Counted from the first letter of the stretch, positions 29,061-38,976 are shown. The stretch is 64,000 nt of DNA from Niveibacterium sp. SC-1 (GCF_038235435.1 NZ_CP151275.1:4712001-4776000), one strand, 5' to 3'. Notes: generated by a model not told the origin, from the sequence alone. Translations and numbers: made by a program.

Positions 29061-29711
29061 ATGTCCGAGACCTCGCTGCTCACCCCGCTGGAAGCCCGCA
29101 TCCTGGGCGTCCTGGTCGAAAAGGAACACACCGTTCCCGACACCTACCCGCTCTCGCTCAACGCGCTCACCGCAGGCTGCAACCAGAAGACCAGCCGCGA
29201 GGTGGTGATGGAGGCGAGCGACACCGAGGTGCTCGCCGCGCTCGAGGACCTGCGCGAACGCGTGTTCGTGATCGAGAGCTCGGGCAGTCGCGTGACCCGC
29301 TACAGCCACAACATCGGCCGTGTGCTGCAGGTGCCCTCGCAGTCGGTGGCGCTCCTCACCACGCTGATGCTGCGCGGTCCGCAGACCGTGGCCGAACTGC
29401 GGGCCAACAGCGAACGCCTGCACCGCTTCACGGACGCCTCCTCGGTCGAAGCCTTCCTCAGCGAACTCGCCGAGCGCAGCGCCGGCGCCCTGGTACGCCT
29501 GCTGCCACGCGCGCCGGGTGCACGCGAAAGCCGCTGGGCGCATCTGCTCTGCGGCGAACCCGCCGTGCCCCAGTACAGCGCCGCACCGGCGAGCGCCGGC
29601 GGTGGCGCCGGTGAACTCGCCGCACGCGTCGGCCAGCTCGAAGACGAAGTCGCCACCCTGCGGGCTTTCATCACCCGCTTGAGCGAACAACTCGGTGTCG
29701 AAGGCCCCTGA
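29061..29711 (+). CDS. YceH/DUF480 family protein
   Basis: A 216-residue protein of the YceH family, built of two winged-helix domains. Characteristic strings are [30 protein letters not shown] at the N-terminus and [26 protein letters not shown] in the second domain. The extreme C-terminus ([20 protein letters not shown]) is a short coiled coil. The fold suggests nucleic-acid or protein interaction, but no function is established. The ATG at 29061 is used. Confidence 0.92.
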   Translation: MSETSLLTPLEARILGVLVEKEHTVPDTYPLSLNALTAGCNQKTSREVVMEASDTEVLAALEDLRERVFVIESSGSRVTRYSHNIGRVLQVPSQSVALLTTLMLRGPQTVAELRANSERLHRFTDASSVEAFLSELAERSAGALVRLLPRAPGARESRWAHLLCGEPAVPQYSAAPASAGGGAGELAARVGQLEDEVATLRAFITRLSEQLGVEGP

Positions 29712-29816
29712 GGCGCGACTGCTCGCTACCGAGGCTTTTGGATGCGTGAGCTGACCGCTGCTGGCGCGCCGGCATCATGTGCTGCAGTGGCTCACCCACG
29801 CACCGGAGAACGCACG

Positions 29817-30074
29817 ATGAACTGCCGCGACGGCTGCGGCGCCTGCTGCATCGCGCCTTCGATCTCCAGCCCCATCCCCGGGATGCCGAAGGGCAAGCCC
29901 GCCGGCGCGCGTTGCGTGCAGCTGGATGAGCGCAACCGTTGCCGCATCTTCGGCGATCCGCGCAGGCCGGCGGTCTGCGCCAGCCTGCAGCCGTCGGCGG
30001 AGATGTGCGGCACCGACCGCGAGGCCGCCCTCCACTACCTGCATCGCCTGGAGGCCGCGACCACGTCGCCCTGA
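29817..30074 (+). CDS. YkgJ-type cysteine cluster protein
   Basis: A compact 85-residue protein with eight cysteines (C3, C7, C10, C11, C33, C42, C54, C64) in the CxxxCxxCC...C pattern of the zinc or iron binding YkgJ/UPF0153 family ([20 protein letters not shown]). A good GGAGA ribosome site precedes the ATG at 29817. It has no signal peptide, so it is likely cytoplasmic. The cofactor and role are unknown. Confidence 0.88.
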   Translation: MNCRDGCGACCIAPSISSPIPGMPKGKPAGARCVQLDERNRCRIFGDPRRPAVCASLQPSAEMCGTDREAALHYLHRLEAATTSP

Positions 30075-30102
30075 GCGTCCGCGGTCGCAGGCCTGTTGCC
30101 GC

Positions 30103-32025
30103 TCAGGGGCAGGCCGTCTCGCCCAGCGGTTTGCCGGTGGCGTCCAGACCAAAACCGGCGGCCCATTGCAGGCTCGCGCAATACTCGGCCTTGGGCGCAT
30201 CGGCGCGGGTGAAGGTCTTGGCGCTCATGGGCCAGCCGATCGGCAGGCGGCCCTTGAATGGCGCATCGCCAAAGAGCACATCGCCCACCCCGGCGCCTTC
30301 GCTGCCTGGCTGGTAGACCATGACGACTGCATCGACCTTGTCGAGCGCCTTGTCGATCACGATCGGCCGACCCGCCATCACCACGAGCACCAGCTTCTTC
30401 ACCTTCGGACGCATCGCATCGAGCGCGCCGAGTTCGTCGCTCGAAATACTCAGCGCGTCGATGTCGCGGTCACCCACGCCTTCGGCATAGCCGCGCTCGC
30501 CGATCACCAGGATCCCCGTCTCGGCCTCGCCGTCGAAGCGACCGTTGGCGGCGTAGCGCAGCTTGTCGCCCGCCCTGTCCTTCAAAGCCGTGAGCAGGTT
30601 GGTGCCGGGGAAGAGGCCATTGCCGCGCACCCCCTGCCACTCCAGGGTCCAGCCGCCGGCCTGGGCACCCAAGTCGTCGGCGAGCGCGCCGGCGAGGAAG
30701 AGCGGCTTGTCCTGGGCGAGCGGCAGCGCGCCCTCGTTCTTCAGCAGCGTGGCGGATTCGGCCACCGCCTGGCGCGCGACGGCGCGATGCTCGGCGCCCC
30801 CGAACTCCGCCTTGAGCGCGGGCAACGCGCGCGACTGCTCAAAGAGACCCATGGCGAATTTCGCGCGCAGGATGCGACGCACGGCATCGTCGATACGCGC
30901 CTCGCCCACCTCCTTGCGTTCGACCGCCTGCGTGAGCGCACGGATGAAGTCGGGCGCCGAGTTCGGAACCATGGCCATGTCGACGCCGGCGTTCACCGCC
31001 GCCGTCACTTGTTCGCGCAAGTTGCCCGGCAGCTGCTGGATCGCATCCCAGTCCGAGATCACGAAACCCTTGAAGCCCAGCTCGCCCTTGAGCACCTCGG
31101 TGAGCAGATGCGTCTCCCCATGCAGCTTGGTGCCGTTCCAGCTGGAGAAGGACGCCATCACACTCATGACGCCCGCATCGACCAGCGCCTTGTAGGGCGG
31201 CAGGTAACGCGCGAGCAGGGCCTGCGTGTCGCCGCGGGTGTCGCCCTGGTCGAGCTTGTAGGCCACGCCCATGATGTTCTGGCGCGAGCTGCCCCAGCTG
31301 GTGCCGCCATCGCCGATGAAGTGCTTGGCGGTCGGCAGCAGGCGTGGTGCGCCCTGCCCCAGCGGCTGCATCAGCCCTTCGACGTAGGCGCGGCCCATCG
31401 CCGAGACCACGGCCGGATCCTCGCCGAAGGATTCATAGGTGCGGCCCCAGCGCAGGTCCTGGCTCACCGCGATCATCGGGCTGAAGTTCCAGTAGATGCC
31501 GGTGGCCGCCATCTCGCGCGCGGTGACGGTGCCGACCTTGCGCAGCAGGGCTTCGTCGCGCGTGGCGGCCAGCCCGAGCAGATGCGGGAAGATCACCGCG
31601 CCGTTGACCGACTGGTGTCCGTGCACCGCGTCGATGCCGTAGAGGATGGGAATGCCCAGGCGGGCCTTGGCGGCGGCCGACTGGTAGTCGTCGATCATCG
31701 CGATCCAGCTCTCGGGCTTGTTGGGCCGCGGCGAGGAACCGCCGCCGGAGAGGATGCTGCCCAGTTGCAGCTGGGCCGCCCGCTCGGCACCGATGGCGCC
31801 GCGCTCGGCCTGGGTCATCTGGCCGATCTTCTCGGCCAGCGTCATGCGGCCGAGCAGGTCTTCGACCCGCGCCTCCACCGTCTGGCTGGCATTCCGATAA
31901 GGCGCATCGGCAGGCACGGGCGCCGTCGCGTCCGGGTCGGAGCTCCCGGCCTCGCAGGCCGTTTGCAGCAGGAACAGCAGGGTAAGGAAGCCGGTCTTGG
32001 CGACGCGGGACAGGCAAGGCTGCAC
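30103..32025 (-). CDS. glycoside hydrolase family 3 beta-glucosidase-like lipoprotein
   Basis: A 640-residue periplasmic or outer-membrane-associated enzyme. The N-terminus looks lipidated (LTLLFLLQTAC, Cys 24). The GH3 barrel shows IPILYGIDAVHGHQSVNGAVIFPH, the conserved KHFIGDGGT, and the nucleophile aspartate D325 in GFVISDWDAI. The second domain (about 420-620) carries the acid/base region and ends KPLGETACP. Closest character is to bacterial 1,3/1,4-beta-glucosidases of the Exo1-type; substrate not determined. It is convergent with the YkgJ-like gene and appears monocistronic. Confidence 0.93.
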   Translation of the reverse strand: MQPCLSRVAKTGFLTLLFLLQTACEAGSSDPDATAPVPADAPYRNASQTVEARVEDLLGRMTLAEKIGQMTQAERGAIGAERAAQLQLGSILSGGGSSPRPNKPESWIAMIDDYQSAAAKARLGIPILYGIDAVHGHQSVNGAVIFPHLLGLAATRDEALLRKVGTVTAREMAATGIYWNFSPMIAVSQDLRWGRTYESFGEDPAVVSAMGRAYVEGLMQPLGQGAPRLLPTAKHFIGDGGTSWGSSRQNIMGVAYKLDQGDTRGDTQALLARYLPPYKALVDAGVMSVMASFSSWNGTKLHGETHLLTEVLKGELGFKGFVISDWDAIQQLPGNLREQVTAAVNAGVDMAMVPNSAPDFIRALTQAVERKEVGEARIDDAVRRILRAKFAMGLFEQSRALPALKAEFGGAEHRAVARQAVAESATLLKNEGALPLAQDKPLFLAGALADDLGAQAGGWTLEWQGVRGNGLFPGTNLLTALKDRAGDKLRYAANGRFDGEAETGILVIGERGYAEGVGDRDIDALSISSDELGALDAMRPKVKKLVLVVMAGRPIVIDKALDKVDAVVMVYQPGSEGAGVGDVLFGDAPFKGRLPIGWPMSAKTFTRADAPKAEYCASLQWAAGFGLDATGKPLGETACP

Positions 32026-32134
32026 GGGACTCCTCCGTTCTTGTTCGCATGGCGCGAAACGCGCGGAGGGATTGTGGCCGAAGCGCCGGCCGCGCTGCTA
32101 ACCGAGCTTGTGCTTTTCTGGACGGCGATCCGCG

Positions 32135-32764
32135 TCAGGCCGCGGCCGGGCGCCGGCGCATGAGCATGTGGGCATGCACCATGGCGGCCACGGTGCGGCG
32201 CAGGCCGGTTTCCTCGACGTCCGCGATCCACAGCCGGATGGCGCCGATGAGGAAGACGTAGGTGTCGCTGGCGGTCGCCACCGGATCCAGATCCTCGCGC
32301 AGGGCCCCGGCCCCGGCCGCTGCGCGATAGGCGCCTTCGAGCTTGACGAATATGTGCTGGGTGCGGTCCATGGCGCAGCGGAGCAGCTCGCCGAACTCGC
32401 TGGTGTATTCGCACTTGAGCATCATGACCTCGAAGGTCTCGCGCACCACCAGATCGCTCTCCAGCCGCTGGAAGTGCGCCAGCAAGTAGTCCTCGATCGC
32501 GTCCAGCGGATCGGCGAACTGCGACAGGTCCAGTGCGGACTCCAGGCGACCGACGAGCGGAAGCACCACGTCGTCGCGCAGGGCGATGAAGAGGTCGACC
32601 TTGTTCTGGAAATGCCAGTAGATCGCACCCCGCGTCAGGCCCGCCGAGGCGGCGATCTGTTCGAGCGAGGTGCGGCTCACCCCGCGCGCGGCGAATTCAC
32701 GCCGGGCGGCATCGATGATCAGCTTGCGGGTCGCTTCGGTCTCGGCCTTGGTCTTTCGTACCAC
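32135..32764 (-). CDS. TetR/AcrR family transcriptional repressor of the adjacent RND pump
   Basis: A 209-residue regulator. I place the start at GTG 32764, because AGGAGG lies 8 bases upstream and the product then begins VVRKTKAETEATR, like AcrR/TtgR proteins; an upstream ATG at 32794 would sit inside the operator. The N-terminal helix-turn-helix (TSLEQIAASAGLTRGAIYWHF) is the AcrR-type DNA-binding domain, and the rest is the ligand-binding helical domain. It is divergent from the efflux operon across a palindrome matching the E. coli AcrR operator pattern, so it very likely represses the pump and itself until a drug-like ligand binds. Confidence 0.93.
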   Translation of the reverse strand: MVRKTKAETEATRKLIIDAARREFAARGVSRTSLEQIAASAGLTRGAIYWHFQNKVDLFIALRDDVVLPLVGRLESALDLSQFADPLDAIEDYLLAHFQRLESDLVVRETFEVMMLKCEYTSEFGELLRCAMDRTQHIFVKLEGAYRAAAGAGALREDLDPVATASDTYVFLIGAIRLWIADVEETGLRRTVAAMVHAHMLMRRRPAAA

Positions 32765-32780
32765 GCGCAGATCCTCCTGC

Positions 32781-32809
32781 TTGTAATCATACATTCGTGT
32801 ATGTATAAA
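32781..32809 (+). promoter_or_regulatory. promoter of the RND efflux operon
   Basis: TTGTAA (32781-32786), a 17-base spacer and TATAAA (32804-32809) form a good sigma-70 promoter toward the adaptor gene. Its spacer and -10 are covered by the AcrR-like palindrome, so repressor binding would block it. A TATGAT on the other strand (32786-32791) may be the -10 for the repressor gene. Confidence 0.75.
32789..32806. promoter_or_regulatory. AcrR/TtgR-like operator
   Basis: The 18-base element ATACATTCGTGTATGTAT has perfect 6-base arms (ATACAT/ATGTAT) around TCGTGT. It closely matches the core of the E. coli AcrR site, which has ACATACATT-GTG-ATGTATG spacing. It lies between the divergent TetR-type gene and the RND operon and overlaps the pump promoter. 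Confidence 0.82.
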
Positions 32810-32948
32810 TGGTGGCTTGGCGTGGAACCGGCCCGGCAATTGCTGGTCTGCAAGGCTCACGCTATTCCCGCTTTTCCCCAGGCGCCGCACAGATCGGCGC
32901 CCGTGGCCGTGCCCACGCCAGACCAACATCGCCCAGTGGAGTCCCCGG

Positions 32949-34202
32949 ATGACCTTCCGAGCCGTTCCCCCAATCGCCACCGCTCGCCCCGCCCGGGCGT
33001 CTCGCCGCGTGCTGCCCGTCCTGACCGCGATTGCGTTTGCAGTCACCCTCGCCGCCTGCGGCAAAAAGGAAGACCAGGCCGCGGGCGGACCGCCGGGCGG
33101 TGCGGCTGCCATGGCGATGCCGGTCACCGCAGTGAGCATGGCGCCGACCCAGGCGCCGCTCTATGTGGAAGCCGTGGGCCAGACCGAAGGCGCCCGGGAA
33201 GTTGAAGTCCGCGCCCGTGTCGGCGGCCTGCTGGTCAAGCGCTCCTACGAGGAAGGCGCACCGGTGCACGCCGGCCAGCCGCTGTTCGAGATCGACCGCG
33301 CCCCGCTGGAAGCCGCGCTGGCCAACGCGAAGGCCGCCGTCGCCCAGGCCAAGGCCCGCCTCGACCAGTCCGCACGCGAACTCACCCGCCTCAAGGGCCT
33401 GGTCGAGCAGGACGCCGCCAGCCGCAAGGAATTCGACGACGCGACCTCCACCGAGCAGCTCTCGCGCGCCGCGCTGGAAGCGGCCGTGGCCCAGCAACGC
33501 GAGGCCGAGCTGAACCTCGGCTACGCCAACGTGACGGCCCCCGTGTCCGGCCTGAGCGGCCGTGCCCTGAAGGCAGAAGGCAACCTTGTCAGCACCGCCG
33601 ACAACCTGCTGACCACCGTGGTGCAGGTCGATCCGCTCAAGGTGCGCTTTGCCGTCGCCGACTCCGACGCCGCCCAATTGCCCGGCGGTCGTCTCGATCC
33701 GCGCGCGGTCAAGGCCGTGCAGATGGTGCTGTCCAACGGCCAGGTCTATGAGGCCAAGGGCAAGCTGGATTTCAGCGCCGCCAACATCGATCCCAAGCTG
33801 GGCACCCGCTCCATGCGCGCCGCCTTCCCCAACCCGCAAGGCACCGTGTTGCCGGGCGAATTCGTGCGCGTGCGCCTGGAAGTGGGCACCCGCGACAACG
33901 TCTTCCGCGTGCCGCAGGCCGCGGTGATGCAGACGGACCAGGGCTTCATCGTCATGACCGTGGGCGAAGGCGACAAGGTCGCACCGCGTCCGATCCAGGT
34001 GTCGGGCTGGGAAGGCAAGGACTGGATCGTGGTCGGCGGCCTCAAGGAAGGCGACCGCGTCATCGTCGACAACCTGATGAAGCTGCGTCCGGGCGCCCCG
34101 GTGAAACCGATGGCACCCGGTGAAGCCCCCGCGGGTGGCGCCCCCGGCGCTGCCCCTGGCGGCGCGCCCGCAGCCGGCCAGTCGGCCGCGCAGAAGGGCT
34201 GA
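32949..34202 (+). CDS. RND efflux periplasmic adaptor (AcrA/MexA family)
   Basis: A 417-residue membrane-fusion protein. The signal ends in a lipobox (TLAAC, Cys 37), so it is anchored as a lipoprotein. Barrel-sandwich and hairpin features follow: VEVRARVGGLLVKRSYEEGAPVHAGQPLFEID, a coiled-coil hairpin rich in Ala (AAVAQAKARLDQSARELTRL), and then LGYANVTAPVSGLSGRA. A Pro/Gly/Ala-rich tail closes it. It connects the inner-membrane pump to the outer-membrane channel encoded downstream. Confidence 0.95.
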   Translation: MTFRAVPPIATARPARASRRVLPVLTAIAFAVTLAACGKKEDQAAGGPPGGAAAMAMPVTAVSMAPTQAPLYVEAVGQTEGAREVEVRARVGGLLVKRSYEEGAPVHAGQPLFEIDRAPLEAALANAKAAVAQAKARLDQSARELTRLKGLVEQDAASRKEFDDATSTEQLSRAALEAAVAQQREAELNLGYANVTAPVSGLSGRALKAEGNLVSTADNLLTTVVQVDPLKVRFAVADSDAAQLPGGRLDPRAVKAVQMVLSNGQVYEAKGKLDFSAANIDPKLGTRSMRAAFPNPQGTVLPGEFVRVRLEVGTRDNVFRVPQAAVMQTDQGFIVMTVGEGDKVAPRPIQVSGWEGKDWIVVGGLKEGDRVIVDNLMKLRPGAPVKPMAPGEAPAGGAPGAAPGGAPAAGQSAAQKG

Positions 34203-34216
34203 GGAGGAACGCACCC

Positions 34217-37200
34217 ATGTTCACGCAGTTCTTCATCCGACGACCCATCTTTGCGGCCGTCATATCGATCGTGGTCGTGATCGCGGGCCTCGTGGCCTCG
34301 CGCGTGCTCCCGATCGCGCAATATCCGGAGATCTCGCCGCCCACGGTGCAGATCTCGACCACCTACCCCGGCGCCAGCGCCGAGACGCTCGCCCGTACCG
34401 TCGCTGCGCCGATCGAGCAGCAGCTCAACGGCGTGGAAGGCCTCACCTACTTCAGCTCCAGCTCCAGCTCCAGCGGCGCCGTGGCTATCACCGCCACCTT
34501 CGAGATCGGGACCAACCCCGACCTCGCATCGGTGAACGTGAACAACAAGGTGAACGCGGTGCTGGCGCGTCTGCCGGAAGAAGTGCGACGCAACGGCGTG
34601 ATCGTTCAGAAACGCTCGAACGACATCCTGCTGGTGATCTCGCTCTCCTCGCCCGACAGCTCGCGCGATGCGCTCTTCCTGTCCAACTACGCCTCGCTCA
34701 ACCTGGTCGATGAAATCAAGCGCATCAAGGGTGTCGGCGACGTCACCATCTTCGGCGCGCAGGATTACTCGATGCGGATCTGGCTGCGGCCCGACCGCAT
34801 GGCGCAACTGGGCGTGACGGCCACCGACGTGGCCAATGCGCTGCGCGAGCAGAACTTCCAGTACGCCGCGGGCAAGGTGGGCGCCATGCCCGCCGCCAAG
34901 GGCCAGGAACTGGTCTACACGGTCACCGCGCGCGGTCGTCTGCTCGAACCCGAGCAGTTCGGCGACATCATCCTTCGCGCGGGCGGCAACAGCGGCTACC
35001 TGCGCCTGAAGGACATCGCCCGCATCGAACTCGGCGGCCAGGCCTACGACGCATTCACCATGCTCGACGGCAAGCCCGCGGTCGGCATGGCGATCTTCCT
35101 GCAGACCGGCGCCAACGCGCTGGACACCGCCAAGGCGATCAAGGCCCGCGTGGCCGAGATCGAGCCGAGCTTCCCCAAGGGCGTGGAAAGCGCCATCCCC
35201 TACGACACCTCCACCTTCGTGCAGTCCTCGATCGAGGAAGTGACCCATACGCTGCTCGAGGCCGCGGCGCTGGTGGTGCTGGTGGTCTACGTGTTCCTGC
35301 AGAGCTGGCGCGCCACGCTGATCCCGATGATCGCGGTGCCCGTGTCGCTGATCGGCACCTTCGCCGGCCTGTGGCTCTTCGGCTTCTCGATCAACACCCT
35401 CACGCTGTTCGCGCTGGTGCTGGCGATCGGTATCGTGGTGGACGATGCGATCGTGGTGCTGGAGAACGTCGAGCGCCTGATGCGCGAACAGGGGCTCTCG
35501 CCCTTTGAGGCGGCGAAGGAAGGTGTGCGCGAGGTGGCCAGTGCGGTCATCGGCATCGTGATGGTGCTGTGCGCCGTGTTCATCCCCGTGGCCTTCCTCG
35601 GCGGCATCGCCGGGCAGCTCTACAAGCAGTTCGCGGTGACGGTGGCGGTCGCGGTGGTGATCTCGGGCACGGTGGCGCTGACGCTCACCCCGGCCCTGTG
35701 CTCGCTGCTGCTCAAGCCGCACCACGGCGAGCCGCGCGGCTTCTTCAGGTGGTTCAACAACGGCTTCGCGCGTTTCACGCATGGCTACACGAGCGGCGTC
35801 GGCAAGGCACTGCACCACCGGGTGATCACCGCCGCGCTGTATGCAGGCGTGATCGCGCTGGGCGTGTTCCTGCTGCTGCGCGTGCCGGGCAGCTTCGTGC
35901 CACCGGAAGACCAGGGCTACGTGTTCGGCTCGATCATCCTGCCGGATGGCGCCTCGCTGGAGCGCACCGCGCGCCAGGGCGAAATCCTGCGCCAGATCGT
36001 GGCGAAGAATCCGGCCGTCGAGCGCGTGTTCGTCGTGAACGGCTTTGACCTGATCGGTGGCGGCAACAAGAGCAGCGCGGCGACGATCTTCCTCCGCCTG
36101 AAGCCCTGGTCGGAACGCACGGCCAGTTCGGACGACGTGGTCAAGGCGGTGTTCGGCGCCGGCATGGCGCTCAAGGACGGCATCGCGATCGCCTTCAACC
36201 CGCCGGCCATCCGTGGCCTGGGTACCGCGGGCGGCTTCGAGGCCTACATCCAGAGCCGCGGTTCGGACGATCCCAAGCGCCTGCAGGGTGTGGTGAGCGG
36301 CTTCGTCGATGCCCTCAAGGAGCGCAAGGAACTCACCGGCATCAACACCTTCTTCCGCCCGACCACGCCGCAACTGCATGTGGAAGTGGACGAAGCCAAG
36401 GCGCTTGCCCTCAAGGTGCCGGTCACCGATGTGTTCAACAGCCTGCAGAGCACGATGGGCGCGCTGTATGTGAACGACTTCAACAAGTTCGGTCGCACCT
36501 ACCAGGTCCAGCTCCAGGCGGAGCAGCAGTTCCGCATGAAGCCCGAAGACCTGGGCCGCGTCTGGGTCCGCTCCACCGACGGCAACATGCTGCCGCTGTC
36601 GGCGCTGATCAAGGTCACGCGCGCCACCGGTGCCGAGGCGCTGGACCGCTACAACGGCTTCCTCGCGGCCAAGGTGCTGGGCAACGGCGCAGTGGGCGTG
36701 AGCTCGGGCGACGCGATCAAGATCGTCGAGCAAGTCGCGGCCAAGTCGTTGCCGGAGGGCTACCAGCTCGCCTGGACCGGTCAGGCTTTCCAGGAAAAGC
36801 GCGCAGGCTCCTCGTCGGCCATGGCCTTCGGCTTCGCGCTGATCATGGCATTCCTGATCCTGTCCGCCCTGTACGAACGCTGGTCGCTGCCGGTAGCGGT
36901 GTTGATGGCCGTGCCCTTCGCCCTGCTGGGCGCGGTAGTGGCCACGATGTTCCGCGGCTTCACCAACGACATCTACTTCCAGATCGGCCTGGTGGTGCTG
37001 ATCGGCCTTGCGGCGAAGAACGCGATTCTTATCGTGGAGTTCGCGGCGCAACAGATGCAGGCCGGCAAGAGCGCGCTGGACGCCGCACTGGAGGCCGCAC
37101 GCCTGCGTTTCCGCCCGATCGTCATGACCTCGCTGGCCTTCGTGCTGGGCGTGGTGCCGCTGATGATCGCCACCGGCGCCGGCGCGGCCGCCCGCCGCTC

Positions 37201-37348
37201 GATGGGTACCGGCGTGTTCGGTGGCATGTTGGCCGCCACCTTCATCGCGACCCTGTTCATTCCGGTCTTCTTCACCTGGATGGCCGGCCGCCGCCAGGCG
37301 CGCAGCAACGCGCGCGCCGAGGCCGCCGACTCCGGAGATCACGCATGA
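34217..37348 (+). CDS. RND multidrug efflux transporter (AcrB/MexB, HAE1 family)
   Basis: A 1043-residue proton-driven multidrug pump. It has the 12-helix RND plan with two large periplasmic loops. The proton-relay aspartates are D409 and D410 (AIGIVVDDAIVVLENVER), and the partner lysine sits in GLAAKNAILIVEF. The start MFTQFFIRRPIFA is diagnostic. An unusual run of seven serines (80-86) lies in the first periplasmic loop, encoded by a hexanucleotide repeat. The ATGA overlap with the outer-membrane gene makes a full tripartite operon. Confidence 0.97.
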   Translation: MFTQFFIRRPIFAAVISIVVVIAGLVASRVLPIAQYPEISPPTVQISTTYPGASAETLARTVAAPIEQQLNGVEGLTYFSSSSSSSGAVAITATFEIGTNPDLASVNVNNKVNAVLARLPEEVRRNGVIVQKRSNDILLVISLSSPDSSRDALFLSNYASLNLVDEIKRIKGVGDVTIFGAQDYSMRIWLRPDRMAQLGVTATDVANALREQNFQYAAGKVGAMPAAKGQELVYTVTARGRLLEPEQFGDIILRAGGNSGYLRLKDIARIELGGQAYDAFTMLDGKPAVGMAIFLQTGANALDTAKAIKARVAEIEPSFPKGVESAIPYDTSTFVQSSIEEVTHTLLEAAALVVLVVYVFLQSWRATLIPMIAVPVSLIGTFAGLWLFGFSINTLTLFALVLAIGIVVDDAIVVLENVERLMREQGLSPFEAAKEGVREVASAVIGIVMVLCAVFIPVAFLGGIAGQLYKQFAVTVAVAVVISGTVALTLTPALCSLLLKPHHGEPRGFFRWFNNGFARFTHGYTSGVGKALHHRVITAALYAGVIALGVFLLLRVPGSFVPPEDQGYVFGSIILPDGASLERTARQGEILRQIVAKNPAVERVFVVNGFDLIGGGNKSSAATIFLRLKPWSERTASSDDVVKAVFGAGMALKDGIAIAFNPPAIRGLGTAGGFEAYIQSRGSDDPKRLQGVVSGFVDALKERKELTGINTFFRPTTPQLHVEVDEAKALALKVPVTDVFNSLQSTMGALYVNDFNKFGRTYQVQLQAEQQFRMKPEDLGRVWVRSTDGNMLPLSALIKVTRATGAEALDRYNGFLAAKVLGNGAVGVSSGDAIKIVEQVAAKSLPEGYQLAWTGQAFQEKRAGSSSAMAFGFALIMAFLILSALYERWSLPVAVLMAVPFALLGAVVATMFRGFTNDIYFQIGLVVLIGLAAKNAILIVEFAAQQMQAGKSALDAALEAARLRFRPIVMTSLAFVLGVVPLMIATGAGAAARRSMGTGVFGGMLAATFIATLFIPVFFTWMAGRRQARSNARAEAADSGDHA
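34454..34474 (+). repeat. hexanucleotide repeat inside the RND pump gene
   Basis: Three tandem AGCTCC units followed by AGC encode a run of seven serines in a region that is usually a mixed Ser/Asn/Thr stretch in AcrB-like pumps. A change in unit number would add or remove two serines without a frameshift. Confidence 0.7.
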
Positions 37349-38781
37349 TGACGCTCAGACTTACCGCACTGGCCGCCGCGGTGGCGGCCACCCTCGCGGG
37401 CTGCGCCGTCGGCCCGGACTACAAGCGTCCGGACTCGACCCTGCCCGGCGAGTACAAGGAAGCACCCACGGCCGGCGACACGACCACGCCGGTCGCCGCA
37501 CCTGTCGCCGTCGATTGGTGGAAGAGCTTCAACGATCCGCAGCTCGATACCCTGGTCGAGCAGGCCCTCAAGGACTCCTACGACATCCGCATCGCGCTCG
37601 CGCGGGTCGACCAGGCCGAAGCGCTGGTGCGCCAGGCCAATGCCGCACTCTTCCCCGAGGTCGACGTCAACGGCGCGGCCACGCGCTCGAAGACCTCGCC
37701 GCTGGGGCCCAACGGTGCCCGCGCGGGCATCGGCAATGACTTCCGCCTGAACGTCGCGACGGTGTCGTACGAGCTGGACTTCTGGGGCAAGTATCGCCGC
37801 ACCCGCGAGGCCGCCATCGCGCTGGCCCAGGGCTCGCGCTATGCGCATGACACGGTGCGCCTGTCGGTCGCCGGTGCCGTCGCTGCGACCTACATCTCGC
37901 TGCGCAGCGCCGAGGCCCAGATCGTCGCCACGCAGGCGAGCCTGGAGACGCGCGACAGCGCGCTCAAGATCGCCCAGCGCCGCTACGACTCCGGCAGCAC
38001 TTCGCGCCTGGACGTAGAGCAGGCGAGCACCCAGCGCGCCACGGCCGCTGCCCAGCTCTCGCGCCTGACGCAGAGTCGCGACCTCTTCGCCAACCAGCTC
38101 GCGCTGCTGGTGGGGGTGCCGGACCTGACGGTGCCCGAGGGCAAACTGCTCGAACTGCCGATCCCGCAAACCCCGCCGGTCGGTCTGCCCTCCAGCCTGC
38201 TCGACCTGCGCCCGGACGTGGCCCAGGCCGAACAGCAGCTCGTCTCGACCAACGCCCGCATCGGCGTGGCCAAGGCCGCGCTGTATCCGAGCATCTCGCT
38301 GACCGGCCTCCTCGGCGTGGAGAGCGTGGACCTGTCCAACCTCTTCAAGTCCGGCGCCCAGGTCTGGAGTGCGGGCGCTGCGCTGAACCTGCCGATCTTC
38401 GACGCCGGCCGCCGCTTCGCCGCGGTGGACCAGTCCGAAGCCGTGCAACGCGAAGCGCTGGAGACCTATCGCAAGACCGCCGAGACGGCTTACCGCGAAG
38501 TGCGTGACGCGCTCGTGACCTTGCGGCAGACGGCGATCACCGAAGAGCATCTAACCCAGGCCCTGCGCTCGGCGCAGAATGCCGAGCGCATCTCGCGTGC
38601 GCGCTACGAGGCTGGCTCCGCGGCCTTCCTCGAACTGCTGGATGCACAACGCAGCGTCAACGACGCCCGCATCCTTGCGCTGACCGCGCGCGAGAACCGC
38701 CTCAACGCCTCCATCTCGCTCTACAAGGCGCTGGGCGGCGGCTGGGTGAATCCCGAGAAGCAGGTCGCCAGCAGCAAGTAA
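37345..38781 (+). CDS. RND efflux outer-membrane lipoprotein (NodT/OprM family)
   Basis: A 478-residue outer-membrane channel component. The lipobox TLAGC gives the lipidated Cys at residue 20, followed by AVGPDYKRP, the family N-terminus. Duplicate OEP repeats are visible, each with an [14 protein letters not shown] or [22 protein letters not shown] segment. The start may be the first or second Met. Because the window carries its own OprM-type channel, the pump need not rely on a distant TolC. Confidence 0.94.
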   Translation: MMTLRLTALAAAVAATLAGCAVGPDYKRPDSTLPGEYKEAPTAGDTTTPVAAPVAVDWWKSFNDPQLDTLVEQALKDSYDIRIALARVDQAEALVRQANAALFPEVDVNGAATRSKTSPLGPNGARAGIGNDFRLNVATVSYELDFWGKYRRTREAAIALAQGSRYAHDTVRLSVAGAVAATYISLRSAEAQIVATQASLETRDSALKIAQRRYDSGSTSRLDVEQASTQRATAAAQLSRLTQSRDLFANQLALLVGVPDLTVPEGKLLELPIPQTPPVGLPSSLLDLRPDVAQAEQQLVSTNARIGVAKAALYPSISLTGLLGVESVDLSNLFKSGAQVWSAGAALNLPIFDAGRRFAAVDQSEAVQREALETYRKTAETAYREVRDALVTLRQTAITEEHLTQALRSAQNAERISRARYEAGSAAFLELLDAQRSVNDARILALTARENRLNASISLYKALGGGWVNPEKQVASSK

Positions 38782-38803
38782 TCCACCGGTCTCCGGATGG
38801 ATG

Positions 38804-38835
38804 AAGGGGCAGCCCACGGGCTGCCCCTTTTCTTT
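38804..38835 (+). terminator. rho-independent terminator of the RND operon
   Basis: The stem GGGGCAGCCC/GGGCTGCCCC is flanked by AA and followed by TTTTCTTT, 22 bases after the stop of the outer-membrane gene. Confidence 0.9.
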
Positions 38836-38924
38836 GCCGCGACGCCCTCAGGCTTGTGCATCGCGCTGTGCCGCTCCGGCAAGGCGCCGGCCTCACCCGA
38901 AGCGCGCGCGATGGACATCGCAAG

Positions 38925-38954
38925 AAAAAGGGCGATCTCGCGATCGCCCTTTTT
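38925..38954. terminator. bidirectional terminator between the RND operon and gltD
   Basis: A perfect 13-base stem, AAAAAGGGCGATC with GATCGCCCTTTTT, around TCGC. With five A and five T residues at its ends it works in either direction. It closes gltBD transcription (-) and backs up the RND terminator (+). Confidence 0.92.
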
Positions 38955-38976
38955 CCGACTACCTGAACGACTGCGC

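Noticed and set aside
33746..37342. An 1198-codon open frame antisense to the RND pump
   Set aside because: Same reason: low-complexity translation with no domains, opposite a complete AcrB-type gene.
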